A stretch of 64,000 nt of DNA from Flavobacteriales bacterium (GCA_947447525.1 CANFJL010000005.1:117119-181118); one strand, 5' to 3'. Shown: positions 1-9,218, numbered from the stretch's first letter. Translations and numbers: made by a program. Notes: generated by a model not told the origin, from the letters alone.

Positions 1-283
1 TTAATGCTGCTTCATTACAATTACATGTTATTTCATATACTTTTAAAAGTTCTTTATTTTTTGAAGATGGAACAACTTGTTCAAATTTTGTAATGTTCAA
101 TGATGCAATAAGAGCATTCAATTCAATATTTGAAGAAGTCAATTGATTATTTAAAGATACGGGAAGTACTTTATTATCTTCAATTCGTGCCCATACTTTC
201 CCTTGAACTTGTCCATAAGATAAATTGGTCAACACTATAATTGAAAGGATAAAACTGTTTGTAAGTAGCATTAATGTCCTCAT
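1..283 (-). CDS. secreted protein, N-terminal part only (runs off the window)
   Basis: The reading frame is open from an ATG at 283 down to position 1, so only about 94 residues are visible. It starts with MRTLMLLTNSFILSIIVL and ends a hydrophobic stretch at SYGQ, a typical Sec signal peptide with cleavage expected after the small residues before Gln. The following region resembles the short pro-segments found in front of secreted Bacteroidota peptidases, but no catalytic motif lies in the visible part. It is transcribed away from the LptF/G-tgt unit only in the sense of order, since both are on the minus strand, with 175 bases between. Function unknown. Confidence 0.6.
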   Translation of the reverse strand, partial: MRTLMLLTNSFILSIIVLTNLSYGQVQGKVWARIEDNKVLPVSLNNQLTSSNIELNALIASLNITKFEQVVPSSKNKELLKVYEITCNCNEAAL

Positions 284-458
284 AATCGTTCTTTTTTATA
301 ATTACTATACAAAGAGAATCTAAAAGAACAAGTCGAAAAGTCTATTAATCAGAAAGGATTGCAAAATATACAAGCTTGCGTAGGCTTTTGTAGGTGTTTT
401 TGTCACGGTCACTACGTAGAAATACTTAGTCTAAAGGATGGACTAGCAATTAAGCGAA

Positions 459-1535
459 CTATTTTTGGGCTAATTTAAATAAGGCAAGGGCCACCAAAGA
501 AAAAATCATATTGGGAACCCAAACCGCTAGATAGGTAGGAAATCCAACATTCATAGAAGCAACGGTCATCACTTTCATTGCAAAAATATAGATAAAGACA
601 AAGCCTAATCCAATTGCAATATTTATTCCAACACCACCTCGTTTTTTTCTTGAAGAAACTGCAACTCCAATGATGGTTAATATATAGGTTGCAAAAGGAT
701 AAGAGGTGCGCTGATAAAGCTCAATTTCATAATTTGGAACGAAGGCGGAACCCTTTGCTTTTTCTTTTTTTATCAAGGTTTTCAATTCACTATAGGTCAT
801 TGTTTCTGCAACGTTTTCTCTTTGAGCCATTTCTTCAATCCTAAAATTAAAGGAAGTGTCTAATTTATGTTGATGTATTAAGCTGCCTTTTGGAAATCCA
901 TGTTGCTTTTTATATAAATCGGTTAATGTCCATTTATTTGTCCCGGGAATATTTTTTGCAGTGCGTGCTTTTAGGAAATTTTCAGCATGATTACTGTCAT
1001 CCCATTGTTGCACTACGAAATCATTTACTTGTCCTTCTGTATTACTATAATTTGAAAAATATACCACTTGATTCCCAGGATATTCAGCATGGTAATTTTC
1101 CACTAGCATTTCATCTCGATAATATTTTTCTTCAAAGGCTAAACGCACTTTATTAGCCCTTGGAACAATAAAGTGATTGAGTAATAGGGAGAACAACATT
1201 AAAATAGTCGAGGCCAAGACATAGGGTCTCAGAAATCTGTTGATAGGTCTACCACTGAACCAAATAGGAATTATCTCGGTGTCTTGGGCCATTTTTGCAG
1301 TGAACCAAATAACAGAAATAAAAATGATCATGGAAGAAAACATATTTCCGTGAAAGATGATAAAGCCCAAATAATATTCGAAAACAATAGCAGAAAACGG
1401 AGCTTTATTGGAAATGAATTCACTTAATTTTTCAGACACATCAAACACCATTGCAAGGAGCATAATAATGCCCAGCATGAAGAAAAAAGTCGTGAGAAAC
1501 TTCTTTATGATGTATTTATCAATAATTGACAGCAC
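459..1535 (-). CDS. LptF/LptG family lipopolysaccharide export permease
   Basis: A 358-residue inner-membrane protein of the YjgP/YjgQ family, the permease half of the LptBFG transporter that extracts LPS from the inner membrane and drives it along the Lpt bridge. The sequence shows the expected layout: two membrane helices near residues 12-30 and 55-75, another near 105-125, a large periplasmic domain (about 130-260) and three C-terminal helices (about 275-355). The start is GTG, three bases after the tgt stop, so the two genes form one transcript. Whether it plays the LptF or the LptG part cannot be told from one sequence. Bacteroidota usually encode the two permeases apart. Confidence 0.88.
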   Translation of the reverse strand: MLSIIDKYIIKKFLTTFFFMLGIIMLLAMVFDVSEKLSEFISNKAPFSAIVFEYYLGFIIFHGNMFSSMIIFISVIWFTAKMAQDTEIIPIWFSGRPINRFLRPYVLASTILMLFSLLLNHFIVPRANKVRLAFEEKYYRDEMLVENYHAEYPGNQVVYFSNYSNTEGQVNDFVVQQWDDSNHAENFLKARTAKNIPGTNKWTLTDLYKKQHGFPKGSLIHQHKLDTSFNFRIEEMAQRENVAETMTYSELKTLIKKEKAKGSAFVPNYEIELYQRTSYPFATYILTIIGVAVSSRKKRGGVGINIAIGLGFVFIYIFAMKVMTVASMNVGFPTYLAVWVPNMIFSLVALALFKLAQK

Positions 1536-1538
1536 TTC

Positions 1539-2669
1539 TTATCGTCTTTGTGATAATTGTTTAACCATAGTATTTTTCCAAGATAAAAAATCTCCCGCCT
1601 TAATATGTTGTCTAGCCTGCTCTACTAACTCTAAGTAAAAGGCTAAATTGTGAATGGTAGCAATTTGAATCCCCAAATATTCTTGCGCTTTAATGAGATG
1701 TCTAAGGTAAGCTTTAGTGTAGACTTGATCAACCCATACTTTTGAGTTCTCATCAATTGGACTAAAATCATCCGCCCATTTTAAATTCTTAATATTGATA
1801 GTCCCTTCCCAAGTAAATAGCATACCATGTCTTGCGTTTCTGCTCGGCATCACACAGTCGAACATATCAATTCCTAAAGCTATGCATTCTAGTATATTCC
1901 AAGGAGTACCAACACCCATAAGATAGCGTGCTTTATCCTTTGGAAGTATACTGCATACATGTTCCGTCATTTCATACAATTCATCTTCTGGTTCTCCAAC
2001 AGATAATCCTCCAATGGCATTTCCTACGGTGCCGTATTCTGCAATAGTTTCAGCAGAAATAGTTCTTAAGTCTTTGTAAGTACTTCCTTGTACAATGGGA
2101 AATAAACATTGTTCGTGGGCATACAAGCCCTTTGTTTGATCCATGTGGTCATAGCATCTTTTCAACCATCTATGGGTTAATTCCATAGAGTTTTTAGCAT
2201 ATTTATAATCGCATGGATAGGGCGTGCATTCGTCAAATGCCATAATAATATCTGCACCGATACTTCTCTGTATCTCGATTGCTTTTTCTGGTGTAAAATA
2301 TAAATAGCTTCCATTGAGATGTGATTGGAATCGCACCCCATCTTCATTTATTTTTCTCGAACCTGCTAAGGAATAAACTTGGTAACCACCACTATCGGTC
2401 AGAATTGGTCTTTCCCAACCCATGAATCCATGTAAACCTCCCGCTTTTTCTAAAATATCAGTTCCAGGGCGTAAAAATAAATGGTAGGTATTGCCCAGTA
2501 TAATTTGAGCCTGAATATCATCTCTTAGTTCTTGTTGATGTACACCTTTTACACTCCCAACAGTGCCTACTGGCATAAATATCGGAGTAGTAATTGTTCC
2601 GTGATCTGTATGTACAAGTCCTAGACGTGCATTGGTTTCTTTATCTTGATGGAGTAACTCGAAGTGCAT
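1539..2669 (-). CDS. tgt: queuine tRNA-ribosyltransferase
   Basis: A 376-residue tRNA-guanine transglycosylase that exchanges the wobble guanine of GUN anticodons for the queuosine precursor preQ1. Family signatures are present: the DSGGYQVYSL substrate loop near residue 93, the catalytic region GIDMFDCVMPSRNARHG near 270 and the GGLSVGEPEDE segment near 220. One oddity is that the typical zinc-site Cys-X-Cys-X2-Cys near the C-terminus is not seen; the region reads instead as a run ending in AYLRHLIKAQE with no cysteine cluster, a pattern I believe is common in this phylum. First gene of a two-gene unit with the LptF/G permease. The tRNA-Asp and tRNA-His genes in this window have GUN anticodons and are natural substrates. 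Confidence 0.95.
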   Translation of the reverse strand: MHFELLHQDKETNARLGLVHTDHGTITTPIFMPVGTVGSVKGVHQQELRDDIQAQIILGNTYHLFLRPGTDILEKAGGLHGFMGWERPILTDSGGYQVYSLAGSRKINEDGVRFQSHLNGSYLYFTPEKAIEIQRSIGADIIMAFDECTPYPCDYKYAKNSMELTHRWLKRCYDHMDQTKGLYAHEQCLFPIVQGSTYKDLRTISAETIAEYGTVGNAIGGLSVGEPEDELYEMTEHVCSILPKDKARYLMGVGTPWNILECIALGIDMFDCVMPSRNARHGMLFTWEGTINIKNLKWADDFSPIDENSKVWVDQVYTKAYLRHLIKAQEYLGIQIATIHNLAFYLELVEQARQHIKAGDFLSWKNTMVKQLSQRR

Positions 2670-2747
2670 AACAATGTTGAAAAATACCTAGGGCAAAGAT
2701 ACGCGTATTTAATTTGCAATCTCATCTTTGTAAAAATTGTAAAGCTT

Positions 2748-3884
2748 ATGTCTTTGATCCCGACGCTGTCGTGGAATATCTTTTCGATATTTTTCTTTAT
2801 CCTCTGTTTTTTTGGATCAGTTCAATTGTTGTTTGTTCTAATGATTCACGGTCGCTTGGCTTTTTTTAAAGGAAAGAAATCTATTGAGAACCCAATAGAA
2901 ATCCCTGTTAGTATCATCATTGCGGCACGTAATGAATCAGATAATTTATATGAAAATTTACCGTCAATTTTAGCTCAAGATTATCCAAATTTCGAGGTGA
3001 TTGTCGTAAATAATCAATCTATAGACGACAGTAGTTGGTTGCTCAATGCCTTCTGTCGCGAATACTCAAATTTAAAAGTGGTTGAATTAGGCAAAAACAA
3101 ACATTTGCGCCCCGGTAAGAAACTTTCTATTACACTCGCTATAAAGGGTGCCAAGTATGAGCACTTTATTTTGACAGATGCTGATTGTAAGCCTGCATCC
3201 AATCAATGGTTGCGACAAATGGCGGGGACTTTTTCAAAAACCAAACAAGTTGTTTTAGGATATGGACCATCATCTGTTCAAAAGGGATTTTTAAACAAGG
3301 TGGTTCGTTTTGATACCGCTTGGATTGGAGTGAATTATATGTCGATGGCCCTCGCGCGATTACCATACATGGGGGTCGGTCGAAATTTGGCTTATACCAA
3401 ACAAGTTTTTGAATCGGTTAATGGTTTTAAATCCCATTATGGTTTGCCTTCTGGTGATGACGATTTGTTTATACAGGAAGCTGCAAGGAAATCTAATTAT
3501 ACCATTCAAATTGACCCAGCGACGTATTGTTTTTCTCCTCCTCCTAACACGTGGAAAACTTGGCAAAGACAAAAGAATCGGCATTACTCTACTTCAAGTA
3601 GGTATAAGTTTATTAAAAAATCATTGTTAGGAATATATCCTTTATCTCTGTTATTGATGTGGATTTCCTTTGTTATTTTGCTTTGTAATTTTAGTTGGGC
3701 CATTATTGCAAGTATTATTTTTGGTTGTATACTTTTAATAAAGTGGATTTTACAAGCAAGATGCCTACTCAAATTACACGAAAAAGGATTCGTATGGGCT
3801 TTTCCTTTATGGGATTTAGGTTATGCAATACTAGCACCAATGATGTATTATATTTCTGATCGCAAACGATATTATAAATGGTAG
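2748..3884 (+). CDS. family 2 glycosyltransferase, membrane-anchored
   Basis: A 378-residue GT-A fold glycosyltransferase. An N-terminal membrane helix (residues about 9-32) precedes the catalytic domain with SIIIAARNES, the sugar-nucleotide and metal motif TDADC, an acidic SGDDDLF motif and a QKNRHYS segment that matches the QxxRW-like site of processive enzymes. Two or three C-terminal helices follow. The open frame reaches back to a GTG at 2664 inside tgt, but the ATG at 2748 is preferred because it removes 28 non-conserved residues and the overlap with the divergent tgt start. The product, perhaps a surface polysaccharide or glycolipid, cannot be named. It overlaps the next gene by seven bases. 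Confidence 0.85.
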   Translation: MSLIPTLSWNIFSIFFFILCFFGSVQLLFVLMIHGRLAFFKGKKSIENPIEIPVSIIIAARNESDNLYENLPSILAQDYPNFEVIVVNNQSIDDSSWLLNAFCREYSNLKVVELGKNKHLRPGKKLSITLAIKGAKYEHFILTDADCKPASNQWLRQMAGTFSKTKQVVLGYGPSSVQKGFLNKVVRFDTAWIGVNYMSMALARLPYMGVGRNLAYTKQVFESVNGFKSHYGLPSGDDDLFIQEAARKSNYTIQIDPATYCFSPPPNTWKTWQRQKNRHYSTSSRYKFIKKSLLGIYPLSLLLMWISFVILLCNFSWAIIASIIFGCILLIKWILQARCLLKLHEKGFVWAFPLWDLGYAILAPMMYYISDRKRYYKW

Positions 3885-4483
3885 AGAACGAACATTTGTC
3901 AGACAAAGCAAAGCATGACCTCGTATTGGTTGAAGCCGCTAAGTCAGGAAAACAAAGCGCATACGCTGAGTTGATGGATCGCTACCGCGATTCTATTTAT
4001 TATATGATGGTGAAAATGGTAAAGAATCAGGATGATGCTGATGATTTAACCATAGAAGCGTTTGGGAAAGCATTTAATCGATTAGATCAATATTCACCGA
4101 GTTTCGCCTTTAGTACATGGCTGTTTAAAATTGCTTCCAATAACTGTATTGACTTTATTAGAAAGAAACGCATTCAAGTGCTTTCTATGGATGCTGGTGT
4201 ATCTACTTCTGATGGTGGCTATATGAGAATTGATGCAAAATCAAATACACACAATCCAGAGGAATCACTGATTTATGGACAAAGGCTCAGTCATATGCGC
4301 TTGCTGGTAAGTAAACTAAAACCCCGTTATAGAGAATTGGTTGAAAAACGCTATTTCGAAGAGTTGAGTTATGAAGAAATTGCACTTGAATTGAATTTAC
4401 CTTTGGGAACTGTAAAAGCCCAATTGTTTCGTGCTCGAGATTTCTTAGCCAATATGATGGAAAAAACCAAGGATACGATCTAG
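3878..4483 (+). CDS. RNA polymerase sigma-70 family (ECF-like) sigma factor
   Basis: A 201-residue sigma factor with region 2 (about residues 25-95, including YMMVKMVKNQDDADDL and FAFSTWLFKIASNNCIDFIR) and region 4 (about 140-195, ending in LNLPLGTVKAQLFRARDFL, a helix-turn-helix). There is no region 1.1 or 3, so it is of the ECF class, but a longer linker of about 40 residues between regions 2 and 4 is visible. No anti-sigma gene is adjacent. It starts inside the end of the glycosyltransferase gene and its stop shares one base with the GTG start of rsmG, so the three genes are one transcript. Its regulon is unknown. Confidence 0.9.
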   Translation: MVENEHLSDKAKHDLVLVEAAKSGKQSAYAELMDRYRDSIYYMMVKMVKNQDDADDLTIEAFGKAFNRLDQYSPSFAFSTWLFKIASNNCIDFIRKKRIQVLSMDAGVSTSDGGYMRIDAKSNTHNPEESLIYGQRLSHMRLLVSKLKPRYRELVEKRYFEELSYEEIALELNLPLGTVKAQLFRARDFLANMMEKTKDTI

Positions 4484-5109
4484 TGAAACAAATAAAGAAT
4501 CATTTCCCTTCTCTTTCAAGTGAACAAATTGAACAATTTACAGCATTAGAATCTCTTTATAGTCATTGGAACGAGCAAATAAATGTCATTTCCCGAAAGG
4601 ATATTGAAAATTTCTACGAAAGACATGTCCTTCATTCTTTGGGGATAGCAAAAGTTCTTGAATTTAAGAAGGGCACTGATGTTTTGGATGTAGGAACAGG
4701 TGGTGGTTTTCCTGGAATTCCATTGGCAATTCTTTTTCCTGATACTCATTTTACATTGGTAGATTCGATAGGTAAAAAAATTAAAGTGGTTCAAGAGGTC
4801 GCTTCAGCTTTAGGATTAAAAAATGTAACGGCTATTCATCAAAGAGCGGAAGAAGTGAAAGGTAAGTTTGATTTTGTTGTGAGTAGGGCGGTAACCAAAA
4901 TGTCAGATTTCATTCCCTGGGTGGAAAAAAAGATTAAACAAGAATCTATTCATTCCTTAAAAAATGGAATTTTATATCTTAAAGGCGGGGAATTAAAGGA
5001 AGAAATGCGTTTGGTGAAGCAAAAAAATAAAGCCTTTCATTTACCCTTATTTTATAAGGAAGAATTTTTTGAAACCAAGCAAGTAGTTTATGTGAAATTA
5101 GTTAAGTAG
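4483..5109 (+). CDS. rsmG: 16S rRNA (guanine-527-N7) methyltransferase
   Basis: A 208-residue SAM-dependent methyltransferase (GidB/RsmG) that makes m7G527 in 16S rRNA. The glycine-rich SAM motif DVLDVGTGGGFPGIPLAI sits near residue 67 and the FDFVVSRAV motif near 127. The gene starts with GTG, whose G is the last base of the preceding sigma-factor stop, a strong case for translational coupling. The 3' end overlaps that of apaG, on the other strand, by 12 bases. Loss of RsmG gives low-level streptomycin resistance in several bacteria. Confidence 0.95.
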   Translation: MKQIKNHFPSLSSEQIEQFTALESLYSHWNEQINVISRKDIENFYERHVLHSLGIAKVLEFKKGTDVLDVGTGGGFPGIPLAILFPDTHFTLVDSIGKKIKVVQEVASALGLKNVTAIHQRAEEVKGKFDFVVSRAVTKMSDFIPWVEKKIKQESIHSLKNGILYLKGGELKEEMRLVKQKNKAFHLPLFYKEEFFETKQVVYVKLVK

Positions 5110-5484
5110 AATCGGATATACCATCGTGAATTCTGGTATTTTCACTTTAAACAGCTCCTCATTGAATAAGTTTTTGAAAGTATAATAGCCCGTCATCTTC
5201 CCATAAGGCATGAAAAATTCTGTAAAACTCGAATAAGTAAACTTCCCATCAGGTAGTATTTCTGGTTGTAAACCTATTACGCCTTCTCCTTCTATTTCTG
5301 CAGCACCCAACAATAAGTGTTCGACAAACCATTGTCTGCGAAGCAATTGAATAGAGTAGGGTAAGTGATTTTGAACCACAACATCATATTTAAACCTAAA
5401 GGGTCCTTCGGGAAGTAAAGATTCCTCTAGAAGAAAAGTTGTTTTCACACTAATCTCAACTTCATAAATTTCTTTTTCGGTCAT
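5098..5484 (-). CDS. apaG: ApaG domain protein
   Basis: A 128-residue single-domain ApaG protein with the usual immunoglobulin-like fold. The family motifs are seen in IEISVKTTFLLEES-like and PFRFKYDVVVQN segments near the N-terminus and a GEGVIGLQPEI stretch in the middle. ApaG has been linked to cobalt resistance and magnesium efflux in enterobacteria, but its biochemical role is unclear. It lies 57 bases downstream of folC on the same strand and is probably the last gene of that transcript. The 3' ends of apaG and rsmG overlap by 12 bases. Confidence 0.9.
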   Translation of the reverse strand: MTEKEIYEVEISVKTTFLLEESLLPEGPFRFKYDVVVQNHLPYSIQLLRRQWFVEHLLLGAAEIEGEGVIGLQPEILPDGKFTYSSFTEFFMPYGKMTGYYTFKNLFNEELFKVKIPEFTMVYPILLN

Positions 5485-5541
5485 AGGAATCTTTTTTATA
5501 AAACAAATCTATTGGAAATTTGTGCGCAAAAATTAATAATA

Positions 5542-6759
5542 TTAATTCAACCCTGGATATTTTAAATCTGCAATTAAAAAGAAACTGCCCGTTATTACGA
5601 TTAAATCTTCTTTATTGCTAAGTCTTAACACTTCTCTCAATGCTTCATTTACTTCCTCAAATACTTTTTTCACTTGTGGAATTTGTTCTTTAATCATCTT
5701 TAAATCTGATATCTTCATGGATCTTTCATTCTTAAAAGCACACAGATAAAGTTCAGCGTGTTTTGGAATTAGATGCAATAAATCAAGAATTGGTTTGTCT
5801 TGACTGCTGCCTAGGATGAAACTAATTTTTTTATGCCCTAAGGCCTCGACAGCTTCTATGGTCGCTTTCATTCCAGCAGGGTTGTGAGAAACATCTGCAA
5901 TTAGGGTTGGATTTTGCTGTAAAATTTGAAATCTACCAAAGTGACCGCTATTTTCTTGGAGTTTAATCAATGCTTGATGAATGGTTGCTGAAGTACATTC
6001 TTTATCTATGATCTTAACAGCTTCAATCGCAGTATTCAAATTAGACAATTGATACATGGGAAGTTGGAAAGGAAGATCTAGTTGGCGCGGAAAATGTACC
6101 GGTGAATTTCTTTGATTGGCTACCTGAACCAAAAGATTTCTAATGCTTTCATTATCATTATTGATCAATACTGGAATATTTTCTTTGATTATACCTGCTT
6201 TTTCTGATGCAATTTCCTCCAGAGTATCACCTAAAAATTGTTGGTGATCAAGTGCAATGGGGGTGATAATACTAAGTATAGGATTAATGACATTACTTGC
6301 GTCTAAGCGTCCTCCCAAACCTGTTTCAATAACTGCGATTTCACAATTATTATTTTTGAAGTGCACTAATGCCATGGCGAAAGTGATTTCAAAGAAAGAT
6401 GGTTTAATCATTAATTCAGCACTTTTTATTGCGCTGCAAAAATGAATTACTTCTTCTTCACCAATCATTACACCATTAATTTTTATTCTTTCTCTGAAAT
6501 CAAAGAGGTGTGGAGAGGTAAATAAGCCTACTTTTCTACCTTTTTCTATTAGAATAGAATTGATATAAGCACAGGTTGACCCTTTGCCATTAGTTCCGGC
6601 TACATGAATATAAGTTTGGTTTTCTTGTGGATTTTCAAATATTCCTAATAAGTAAGAAATACGCTCTAAACCTGGTTTGTAGGCGCTAGCACCATTTTCT
6701 TGATAAGAAGGAAATTGTTTGAATAACCAACTTATTGCTTCGGAATAGTTATCGAGCAT
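5542..6759 (-). CDS. folC: bifunctional folylpolyglutamate / dihydrofolate synthase
   Basis: A 405-residue Mur-ligase-family enzyme that adds glutamate to dihydropteroate and to tetrahydrofolates. It shows the ATP-binding loop VAGTNGKGSTCAYINS near residue 54, the folate-enzyme motif SPHLFDFRERIKING, the central ALDHQQFLGDTLEEIASEKAGI signature and a C-terminal ligase domain starting at FGRFQIL. Length is normal. Its start lies 11 bases inside the end of the TonB-like gene, which suggests co-transcription with the energy-transduction genes upstream. Confidence 0.95.
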   Translation of the reverse strand: MLDNYSEAISWLFKQFPSYQENGASAYKPGLERISYLLGIFENPQENQTYIHVAGTNGKGSTCAYINSILIEKGRKVGLFTSPHLFDFRERIKINGVMIGEEEVIHFCSAIKSAELMIKPSFFEITFAMALVHFKNNNCEIAVIETGLGGRLDASNVINPILSIITPIALDHQQFLGDTLEEIASEKAGIIKENIPVLINNDNESIRNLLVQVANQRNSPVHFPRQLDLPFQLPMYQLSNLNTAIEAVKIIDKECTSATIHQALIKLQENSGHFGRFQILQQNPTLIADVSHNPAGMKATIEAVEALGHKKISFILGSSQDKPILDLLHLIPKHAELYLCAFKNERSMKISDLKMIKEQIPQVKKVFEEVNEALREVLRLSNKEDLIVITGSFFLIADLKYPGLN

Positions 6760-7504
6760 GCAGACTAACGGTCAAGTAGGTGATGGCTAAACCAGCATCT
6801 TTGTCCTTTTTGTAATGAACTTGCTTAATAACTTCTCTAATAACTTCGTTAATAATTTTTAGATCAATAGTGGTTCCTATAGATCTAATGTAGGAGGCAT
6901 TCACTACATCACCATTGGCATTTATGGTTAATTTGAGGTTTATTTTACTATCAAAATCAATAGCATATTCAGGTAACTTAGGATCATTCATTCTTACTCT
7001 ATTCTTACCATCACCAACACCATTTCCTTCACCATTTCCTTCACCACCACCATTTCCTCCAAAAGGACCATTCCCGGCACCATTTCCACCACCATTTCCA
7101 CCTGAGGCAAATGGATTGTTTCCTCTGTGGGAGGTTGATGGACCATTTTGAGTGTTGTTACCATTTGTTTTGTTGGAATTTCCTGAATTAACTTTTACAT
7201 TAATGTTGTTATTTCCTGTAATTAATTGTTGAACTTGCTCTTTTGGAGTGTCTAATTTATCGTCGGAGGCTGTTCCTCCACCTGAACTGCCACCATCTTG
7301 TTGGACAGTAACATTATCAATCATGAATTCTTGAATTACTTCATCGGATTTGAAAGGTGGGATGTCTTTTGGAACAGGAGCGTAAATGAAAAAAGTAATA
7401 AAATAGGAGCCTACAAGTAGTAAAGTTATAGATAGAAAAGAAGCCACCAAAGCAATTTGTTGATCCTTTATTTCATCTTTATGTGTTATTTGAAAAATTT
7501 CCAT
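6749..7504 (-). CDS. TonB-like energy transducer with glycine/asparagine-rich linker
   Basis: A 251-residue protein with one N-terminal membrane helix (about residues 19-41), a periplasmic Gly/Asn/Ser-rich spacer (about 70-168) containing runs such as GGNGGGNGAGNGPFGGN, and a C-terminal domain (about 175-251) with the look of a TonB/TolA C-terminal fold (INLKLTINANGDVVNASY). It follows exbB and exbD in the same direction, so it should couple the proton channel to outer-membrane receptors. The spacer is unusual in being Gly/Asn-rich rather than Pro/Glu/Lys-rich. I cannot say which receptors it serves. Confidence 0.8.
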   Translation of the reverse strand: MEIFQITHKDEIKDQQIALVASFLSITLLLVGSYFITFFIYAPVPKDIPPFKSDEVIQEFMIDNVTVQQDGGSSGGGTASDDKLDTPKEQVQQLITGNNNINVKVNSGNSNKTNGNNTQNGPSTSHRGNNPFASGGNGGGNGAGNGPFGGNGGGEGNGEGNGVGDGKNRVRMNDPKLPEYAIDFDSKINLKLTINANGDVVNASYIRSIGTTIDLKIINEVIREVIKQVHYKKDKDAGLAITYLTVSLHAR

Positions 7505-7578
7505 TTCTAATTGAGTTACTTTCTAGTGGAGTTAACGCAAAATCATCTTGAAAGTTACCAGTAAATAGTAGTTTTTTA

Positions 7579-7974
7579 TCAATCTTGCTTAGTAGCAATA
7601 ATAATCTTAAGATCATTATCCATTCCTAATTTCAATAAATCCACTAATTCTTGTACTTGCGAATCAAAAGGAATGCGTAAAATGACTGTTTTATCACCTA
7701 TTTTAGAGGTTTCTGCGATCAATAAAGCTTCCACTTGATCAAAAGGAACTTCTTTTTTATCTACAAAATACTTTTTTTCAGAGGTAACTGTAAGAGTGAT
7801 GTGTTGCTTTTTTGTATGTTCATTAGCATCTGATTTGGGCAGAGGAACCTTAATTACATTAGGATTCGCTAAGGTCGAAATGATCAAGAAAAACAACAAC
7901 AAGAAAAACATGATATCACTCAACGCAGAAGTAGCAACTTCGGCATGAAATCTTCTATTTCGTTTGATCGCCAT
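7579..7974 (-). CDS. exbD: biopolymer transport protein ExbD
   Basis: A 131-residue ExbD/TolR-family protein. The single membrane helix (about residues 18-38, SDIMFFLLLFFLIISTLANP) carries the conserved Asp (D20) used for proton translocation, followed by a periplasmic domain with VKVPLPK near residue 42. It starts 20 bases before the end of exbB, and the TonB-like gene begins 75 bases after its stop. Together these give a complete ExbB-ExbD-TonB set. Confidence 0.93.
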   Translation of the reverse strand: MAIKRNRRFHAEVATSALSDIMFFLLLFFLIISTLANPNVIKVPLPKSDANEHTKKQHITLTVTSEKKYFVDKKEVPFDQVEALLIAETSKIGDKTVILRIPFDSQVQELVDLLKLGMDNDLKIIIATKQD

Positions 7975-8710
7975 TGCTCGGTCTTTGAATTAAGTTAACG
8001 AAATCTAAATTTACTTTTTGGATCGCAAGCGCATAGCTATCAATCATTCCATTAAGAAGATGATAAGCTGAAAAAGCAACGATACCAACGATTAACCCTG
8101 AACCACTACTGATCATTTTTTCGTATAGACCACCAGATATATTTCCGATAGAAACATTTTCCGTTATCGAAATGCTGTAGAAAATTTTAATTACTCCAGA
8201 AATGGTACCGATAAATCCAAGCGTTGGTGCGATACCTGCTATCAACCCAAGATGACCGATGCTTTTTTCCATTTTCCCAATTTCAATATTCACCACTTTT
8301 TCCATATTGGATTCAATTTGTGCTACTGGTCGACCTACAGTAAGAACACCTTCTCTTACAACATTTCCAAAGGCAGTTTCATCGCGTGATAATACTTCAA
8401 GCACTGGAGCAATATTTCCAGCTTGTAAATTCGGTTTAATTTCATTTAGCATATGCATATTGTATTTAGACATTCTTCTAATATATCGGTAACGGTTTAC
8501 AATCACAATGATAGTGTAAAACAAAAGCAATCCAATTGGGATTAAAAACACCCCACCTTTCATTAACATATTAAAGATGGACATAGATTCAGGTTTAGCA
8601 GCCGTTTTGGCACCTTCATTTACCACTTCTGTAGTTACACCTTGTGTGAAAGCTAAAAATGTAAAAAAGATAAACCCGAGGGTGAAAATGTATTTGATTT
8701 GTTTTTTCAT
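7955..8710 (-). CDS. exbB: MotA/TolQ/ExbB proton channel protein
   Basis: A 251-residue ExbB-type inner-membrane channel subunit. From the chosen ATG at 8710 the protein starts with a signal-like segment (MKKQIKYIFTLGFIFFTFLAF), has a first channel helix at about residues 48-68, a cytoplasmic stretch with ETAFGNVVREGV, and the paired helices near the C-terminus (IGHLGLIAGIAPTLGFIGTI and IGNISGGLYEKMISSGSGLI). An upstream ATG at 8758 would add 16 charged residues in front of the signal-like segment and is disfavoured. The gene overlaps exbD by 20 bases. Confidence 0.92.
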   Translation of the reverse strand: MKKQIKYIFTLGFIFFTFLAFTQGVTTEVVNEGAKTAAKPESMSIFNMLMKGGVFLIPIGLLLFYTIIVIVNRYRYIRRMSKYNMHMLNEIKPNLQAGNIAPVLEVLSRDETAFGNVVREGVLTVGRPVAQIESNMEKVVNIEIGKMEKSIGHLGLIAGIAPTLGFIGTISGVIKIFYSISITENVSIGNISGGLYEKMISSGSGLIVGIVAFSAYHLLNGMIDSYALAIQKVNLDFVNLIQRPSNGDQTK

Positions 8711-8852
8711 TGTCTTTAAAATAGGTTGGTGTAAAAATACTTTTTCATTGTTATGCATATACCTAGAACATTACTTAGATATCCACACCTAATTGTTATA
8801 AATATTCCTCGTTAAAAAGTTACAATTTACACAAGAAAAATATTTGAAAATA

Positions 8853-9203
8853 TCAGTCAACTTTCACATCTATGGTATTCCTTACGAGTTCTTCAAGCAT
8901 CTTTGCCATTGGTGTTTCAGAAGATTTACAAAGTGCTAAGGCTTCTTCAATTTCATTGTTTAATAGTAATCTTTTTACTGCTTCACTCAGTTTATTTGCT
9001 TCTTTTTTAGCGGCTCTAATGGTCAAAATCCTTTCCACAAAAATAAAAACACTATAGCCAAAAAGCAGGAGTAATAATAGGTTAATCACCCAACCAATTC
9101 CACTATTTGATTGCTTTATAATTTCCCATATCGGAACTTCCTTAAGTAATGTCTTAGGGAGTTTTGTATTGCTGATTACATTAAAAAATAACTGTAAGTT
9201 CAA
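8853..9203 (-). CDS. truncated ExbB/TolQ-like protein (N-terminal part only)
   Basis: A 116-residue frame that resembles the first half of an ExbB/TolQ protein: one membrane helix (about residues 38-56, VINLLLLLLFGYSVFIFVERI), the conserved ERILTIRAAKKEANK stretch after it and an ALALCKSSETPMAKMLEEL segment. The two C-terminal channel helices that family members need are absent, and the 94 bases after the stop hold no continuation in another frame. There is no ATG; TTG at 9203 is the best start. It sits between nhaD and a complete exbB. It may be a decayed paralogue or a small regulatory subunit. Confidence 0.6.
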   Translation of the reverse strand: MNLQLFFNVISNTKLPKTLLKEVPIWEIIKQSNSGIGWVINLLLLLLFGYSVFIFVERILTIRAAKKEANKLSEAVKRLLLNNEIEEALALCKSSETPMAKMLEELVRNTIDVKVD

Positions 9204-9218
9204 TTTAATATATAATTA

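Noticed and set aside
2664..2747. GTG start for the glycosyltransferase inside tgt
   Set aside because: It would add 28 residues and overlap the divergent tgt start; the ATG at 2748 is better placed.
6915..7151. Plus-strand proline-rich frame opposite the TonB-like linker
   Set aside because: Shadow of the Gly/Asn-rich linker; no start context or separate gene signals.
8759..9203. Frameshifted full-length ExbB
   Set aside because: The bases after the short frame do not encode channel helices in any frame.
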